Assembly: GCA_947568835.1 (NCBI GenBank)
Contig: OX387606.1
Location: 17,951,940-18,015,939, forward strand
DNA: 64,000 bases
Direction: 5' to 3'
Source: Protonemura montana
Taxonomy: Eukaryota; Arthropoda; Insecta; Plecoptera; Nemouridae
The translations under genes were made by a program, and so were the position numbers. Below the pieces are notes generated by a model. That model searched no databases. It was given only the letters and a program-made list of their open reading frames with translations, and was not told where the DNA came from. Below, piece by piece: positions 60,424 to 64,000 of the stretch; within the stretch, counting starts at the first letter, position 1, and each line of letters opens with the position of its first letter.

Positions 60424-62088
60424 GTAGCCAGCGTTTACTTCTTATTTTGCTTGTTTGTGATGAAAAGTTAGCGTGCGTTTGTGTTACATTTGATAGACAA
60501 GATTGTGAAAGCCATTGTTGACTCTATTCTGCACTACTCTTGCTTTTGGGTAGGGTGCCAAAAGGTTGAGTATGTTGACTTGGGTCAAAATAGGTGAAGA
60601 AGGAGTGCGACTTACCTGAGTTGGTTTCCCATGTTGTGCTCCGAAGCTCCTCTCTTTACCACACTTAGAAAACAAAACAAAAAGTGGGAAGAAGGAACTG
60701 AAGTTGATGCCAGTTGTGATAGACCTAACGACGTTAACAATGTTTCGTCTATGTCACCCTGTTTAGTAGAGTAGAAAAATACGCCATGCGTGCATCTGGC
60801 TCATTCGGAAGCCAGAAACCTCCCATGGATATTGTGCTGCAATTTGTTTTTAGTTAGCGTCAACACTATGTTTTGGTTGAAATTGGCCTGAAGGCTTGAC
60901 AAGTTCTAAGTATCGACTATCCCTACCAATAGACCAGTGAGTGTGATGCATTCTTTGCTGGTGATGGCGTGGGTGTCCGTTCTGTTATAACCAGGGATCG
61001 GACTTTACTCTTTACGGTTCATTTTTTCGAACGGTTGTATACAGTTCTGGGTCCAGATAGTGGTTCAGGTTCCAATCCATGGTGATAATTGTTATTTGCG
61101 CTGTGGTGCACCTGCACTTGCCTCAGAGACTACCAGCGCATTTACATGTAAATATCAATTTTACTAGGCGTTGTAAAACTGGAGCGTTACCATGCGATTC
61201 ACTTTGCGCTGCCATCACGAGGTAGCCCATGTGAAAGATTGGGCCGCGGGTTGTTTTGGGAACGATACCAAAGAGATATCTTACTTTTCAAGAGGAGAGA
61301 AAGGATGATGCTGTCTATACGAGGATCCTATCTGATGACTAGACCGGATACTTCCCTTTAATACACCTCTGTTTTGGGTAGCATTTTGGAAATGCAACTT
61401 GGTTTCCTGTTAGACTTCTGTTCGTCATTCATCCCACCAGTCTTTGAGTGTGTACAATTTTTCTATGCAGGCCAACTGATGAGTTCAGTCTTGTGAAAGT
61501 TTCAGCCCAAGGTATAGGTACGCACACTTTGTGCTCATCTATGTGCCTCAAGTTGGGAGGAGGGTACCTAGAATGCTGGTCAGAAAGTAGCTGGCATTAT
61601 AGAGATGAGGTCACATAGGTGACTCTTTATCTTTCACTTCTACTTCAATTTAGTAATAGTGGTAATGGGTGATGAAAAAAGTTGTTCCAAATTATTTTTG
61701 GAATCAATGAAGACTTAAGTGTTTGAGATTGCTTGTCTTATATTTACTGCCCCCCCCCCCCTACCACCCCTTAAAAAATGTATTGGCTAACTGTACATGA
61801 TATTAATAAATTAAACATCAATTTGTTCCTAGAAAGAGAATGATCTTAATCTTAAATGAAAGTCGTATGTGCTATTGTAAAGTAAATTTACAGCATATAT
61901 TATTGGGACAATATTTCTCAATATTTCTGTTTGATCTATGCCTTGATTTGAAACTTAAGTGCATTCCCTATCACTGAAATGATGGTAATGTCAATATAGA
62001 AGGTGCTTTTCATTACTGCAAATGTGCCTTCTAATTGAACTCTAAAATGTTGACATCGGCAGGGGGCACCTGTTCTGTAGTACTATCT
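60424..62088 (+). other. NAA15: NAA15 intron 7, first part
   Basis: Intronic sequence up to the hAT insertion. It contains a C12 tract at 61750-61761 and no recognised exon. Confidence 0.7.
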
Positions 62089-63191
62089 GTGGTAGTCAGT
62101 GATGTATTCGTAAAATTTTTAGTGGGGGTACGCAAAAATGACAAATTTTTTTGTGTCGGCGGGCGGGGTGGGTGGGGGGGAGAGGAGGAGGAGACCCAAG
62201 GCGAATGCACCGAAAGAGTGGAAAATAGGGGGCTTTGGGCGCAGCTCCAAGTGAATTTTTATTCTAAGGTTTCTTTTGGAGTCAATCTACGAGTTTACGA
62301 TGAAATTGGGCTTGGAATGACATGGTCAGAACTGCATTTTTAATTACGTAATGATTTTGAGAAAATTAAATTAAAGCCGCCCTCTCATGTCTACACCTTC
62401 CCACATTGTTGCAGTCTTGAAATTTGGTGGGGATTCGGGAATCTGGTAAAAGAAAGTCTATCATTTTAATCGAATACTGGTTTAAATTTTTGTTGAAACT
62501 ATCCATAGATACGCGCGTACTTTCGCGTTGAGGAGATTACATCAGTTTCGACAATGACTCTTTTCCATTGAGCTCTTCTTCATTCGACGTTGGTGGTGTC
62601 TTCAACTTCTCCCAAACCAAATTTTGGTTTTTTAGGAGGAGCAAGGCCCGAAAGGGAATGCAAATCCACTTGCTTCCTCTTCTGTATCTTGAATTGAACT
62701 AACTCGTCCAGTGTGGCTCGTATGTGGCATTTTGGTTATTGTTTGTATTTTTGTCTTTCCTGCGAATTCTTATTATTTGAAGCGGGCTTGCTTCTGAGAG
62801 CTTGCACCGCCGTGCGACGCCGCGAAAGCGGCTACCGACTTCCCTAAGTGATAACAGTAATATGGTTCTAACTAACCCCTTTGTTGCAAGTCGCGACGCC
62901 GGCATAGTTCCAGCCTACCTACTCTTAGTATGTTCGCATACAGTGGCATTCTTGGTAGGTTTATTTTCAAGTAAGTGGATTATTAGGAATAAAACCCTTA
63001 ACTGGGATATTTTCGCCTTGAAAATAAAGAAGTGCAGGATATTTCGAATAATCATAATTTAATACTGCTTTCCCGTGCGTTCGCCTGCGTTCCCTCAAAA
63101 GTTCAAAGTGGGGGTACGGCCAAAAATAAAATTAATAGTGGGTGGACTGCGTACACCCGCGTGCATTGACCAATACATCACTGGTGGTAGT
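62089..63191 (-). mobile_element. Non-autonomous hAT element, copy 2, with 8-bp target duplication
   Basis: The element spans 62097-63183 (1087 bp), in the opposite orientation to the copy at 52578 and similar along its whole length. Ends are CAGTGATGTATT...AATACATCACTG, flanked by perfect GTGGTAGT at 62089-62096 and 63184-63191. The target duplication differs from that of copy 1, so the two inserted independently. It is slightly shorter, owing to small deletions around the polypurine and central parts. It lies in intron 7 of NAA15. Confidence 0.92.
62699..62905 (-). other. Conserved 68-codon frame inside hAT copy 2
   Basis: Opens MPASRLATKGLVRTILLLSL; same length and nearly the same sequence as the frame in copy 1, with only a few residues changed (for example S to P at position 2). 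No known domain. Confidence 0.35.
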
Positions 63192-64000
63192 ACACCAAAG
63201 TCTTAGTAATTCATGGGAAATGCTACAATATTTACACTCTTAGTTACACATCTTAGAAGTATAATATTTACTAAATGTGATAATTTTGGCAAGGTTTCCT
63301 GGGCATTTGCCATCGAAGCTAGGAACTTAGTTTAACTAAATATTAACACAAGATAAAAAGATATCAGACTGACATGGCAGTAGATTTTCCACACTTGCAA
63401 AAAATGAGTTCCATTTCGATAAGCGATTACTTATCACAAGTCTTACTACATTTTGTGGTCCCCAGCAATTTCTATCATTGGTAAACTGTCAATCAAGAAT
63501 TCTGGTTCCTGAATTTCTCTCGGTAGGCATTTGCTGCGGGCTGTTTTCTATCTATTTTCACAATTATCTCTTGGGGTCTACATTTCTCCCAAACCGTTTT
63601 TTTATTGCTGTGAGCAACTGGATCGTTCAAATTAAAAGTGTATCACTTGTAGTGACAGGGGACTTGCCTGAAAGAAAGGGTCAAGCCCCACAGACATGAT
63701 TTCGGAATTTCAATACCTCTGTAATTGAGACGTAATTATCACTCACTTTCTTGGGCTGTTTTTTTTTATTTTGGCGAGATTGTTTTTTACCTTCAATGAT
63801 TGGATGGAATGCATTTCCCCAGCCGCATTGCAAGATTCAATCAATGTAATCACACAAGATTTATTAGATTATTTGAAAATAATGGTGAATCCAGTCGGTA
63901 GTCGTCGATTGAATTCATCAAATCGAAATTGAAATCAACCACATAAGTGTAATGACAGCCCATGTATTGTTAATTAATGATGCAATCACTTTCATCTGGA
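63192..64000 (+). other. NAA15: NAA15 intron 7, last part
   Basis: Intronic by inference, since the next expected NAA15 exon has not appeared by the window end. No repeat or exon was recognised. Confidence 0.6.

Noticed and set aside
1..64000. CRISPR array, bacterial operon or provirus
   Set aside because: No regularly spaced direct repeats, no operon-like gene packing, and no gag/env or viral structural genes. All genes are eukaryotic with introns.

Overview
The window looks like nuclear DNA from an arthropod, most likely an insect. It is AT-rich, with spliceosomal introns ranging from about 100 bp to more than 10 kb. It carries insect-type non-LTR and hAT transposon remnants and SINE-like repeats with tRNA-like or 5S rRNA-like parts. 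Every gene recognised lies on the + strand. The species cannot be fixed from the sequence alone.

Region 1 (1-38.8 kb) is gene-poor. It holds the 3' part of one class A GPCR of the GnRH/AKH/corazonin/ACP receptor superfamily. Four coding exons (16939-17122, 27888-28090, 31326-31456, 32947-33205) run from extracellular loop 2/TM5 to the stop codon and join in frame. The exons for TM1-TM4 were not found and are probably upstream of the window. The rest is intronic or intergenic sequence with scattered repeats.

Region 2 (38.8-47.5 kb) holds two tandem, intronless-CDS paralogues (434 and 432 aa) of the ER-bound oxygenase MpaB / latex-clearing-protein-like family (DUF2236). Each has a splice acceptor just before its start codon, so a non-coding 5' exon is expected for both.

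Region 3 (47.9-64 kb) holds two housekeeping genes. POLR3C (RNA polymerase III subunit RPC3) is complete in two exons. NAA15 (auxiliary subunit of the NatA N-terminal acetyltransferase) shows its first seven exons, about 585 aa, and continues beyond the window. Both have a TCACGTGA E-box shortly upstream.

The most distinctive content is mobile DNA. (i) At least seven copies of a small foldback family are present; its arms contain tRNA-like B-box sequence and it ends in a conserved tail. One copy has a clear 12-bp target duplication and another has been split by a LINE. (ii) Two copies of a non-autonomous hAT element of about 1.1 kb lie in opposite orientation 8.4 kb apart, each with a perfect but different 8-bp target duplication. 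(iii) Two or three 5S-rRNA-derived SINE-like copies are present. (iv) An element of about 640 bp with roughly 160-bp inverted arms lies inside NAA15 intron 5. No operon-like, defence or biosynthetic system was seen.
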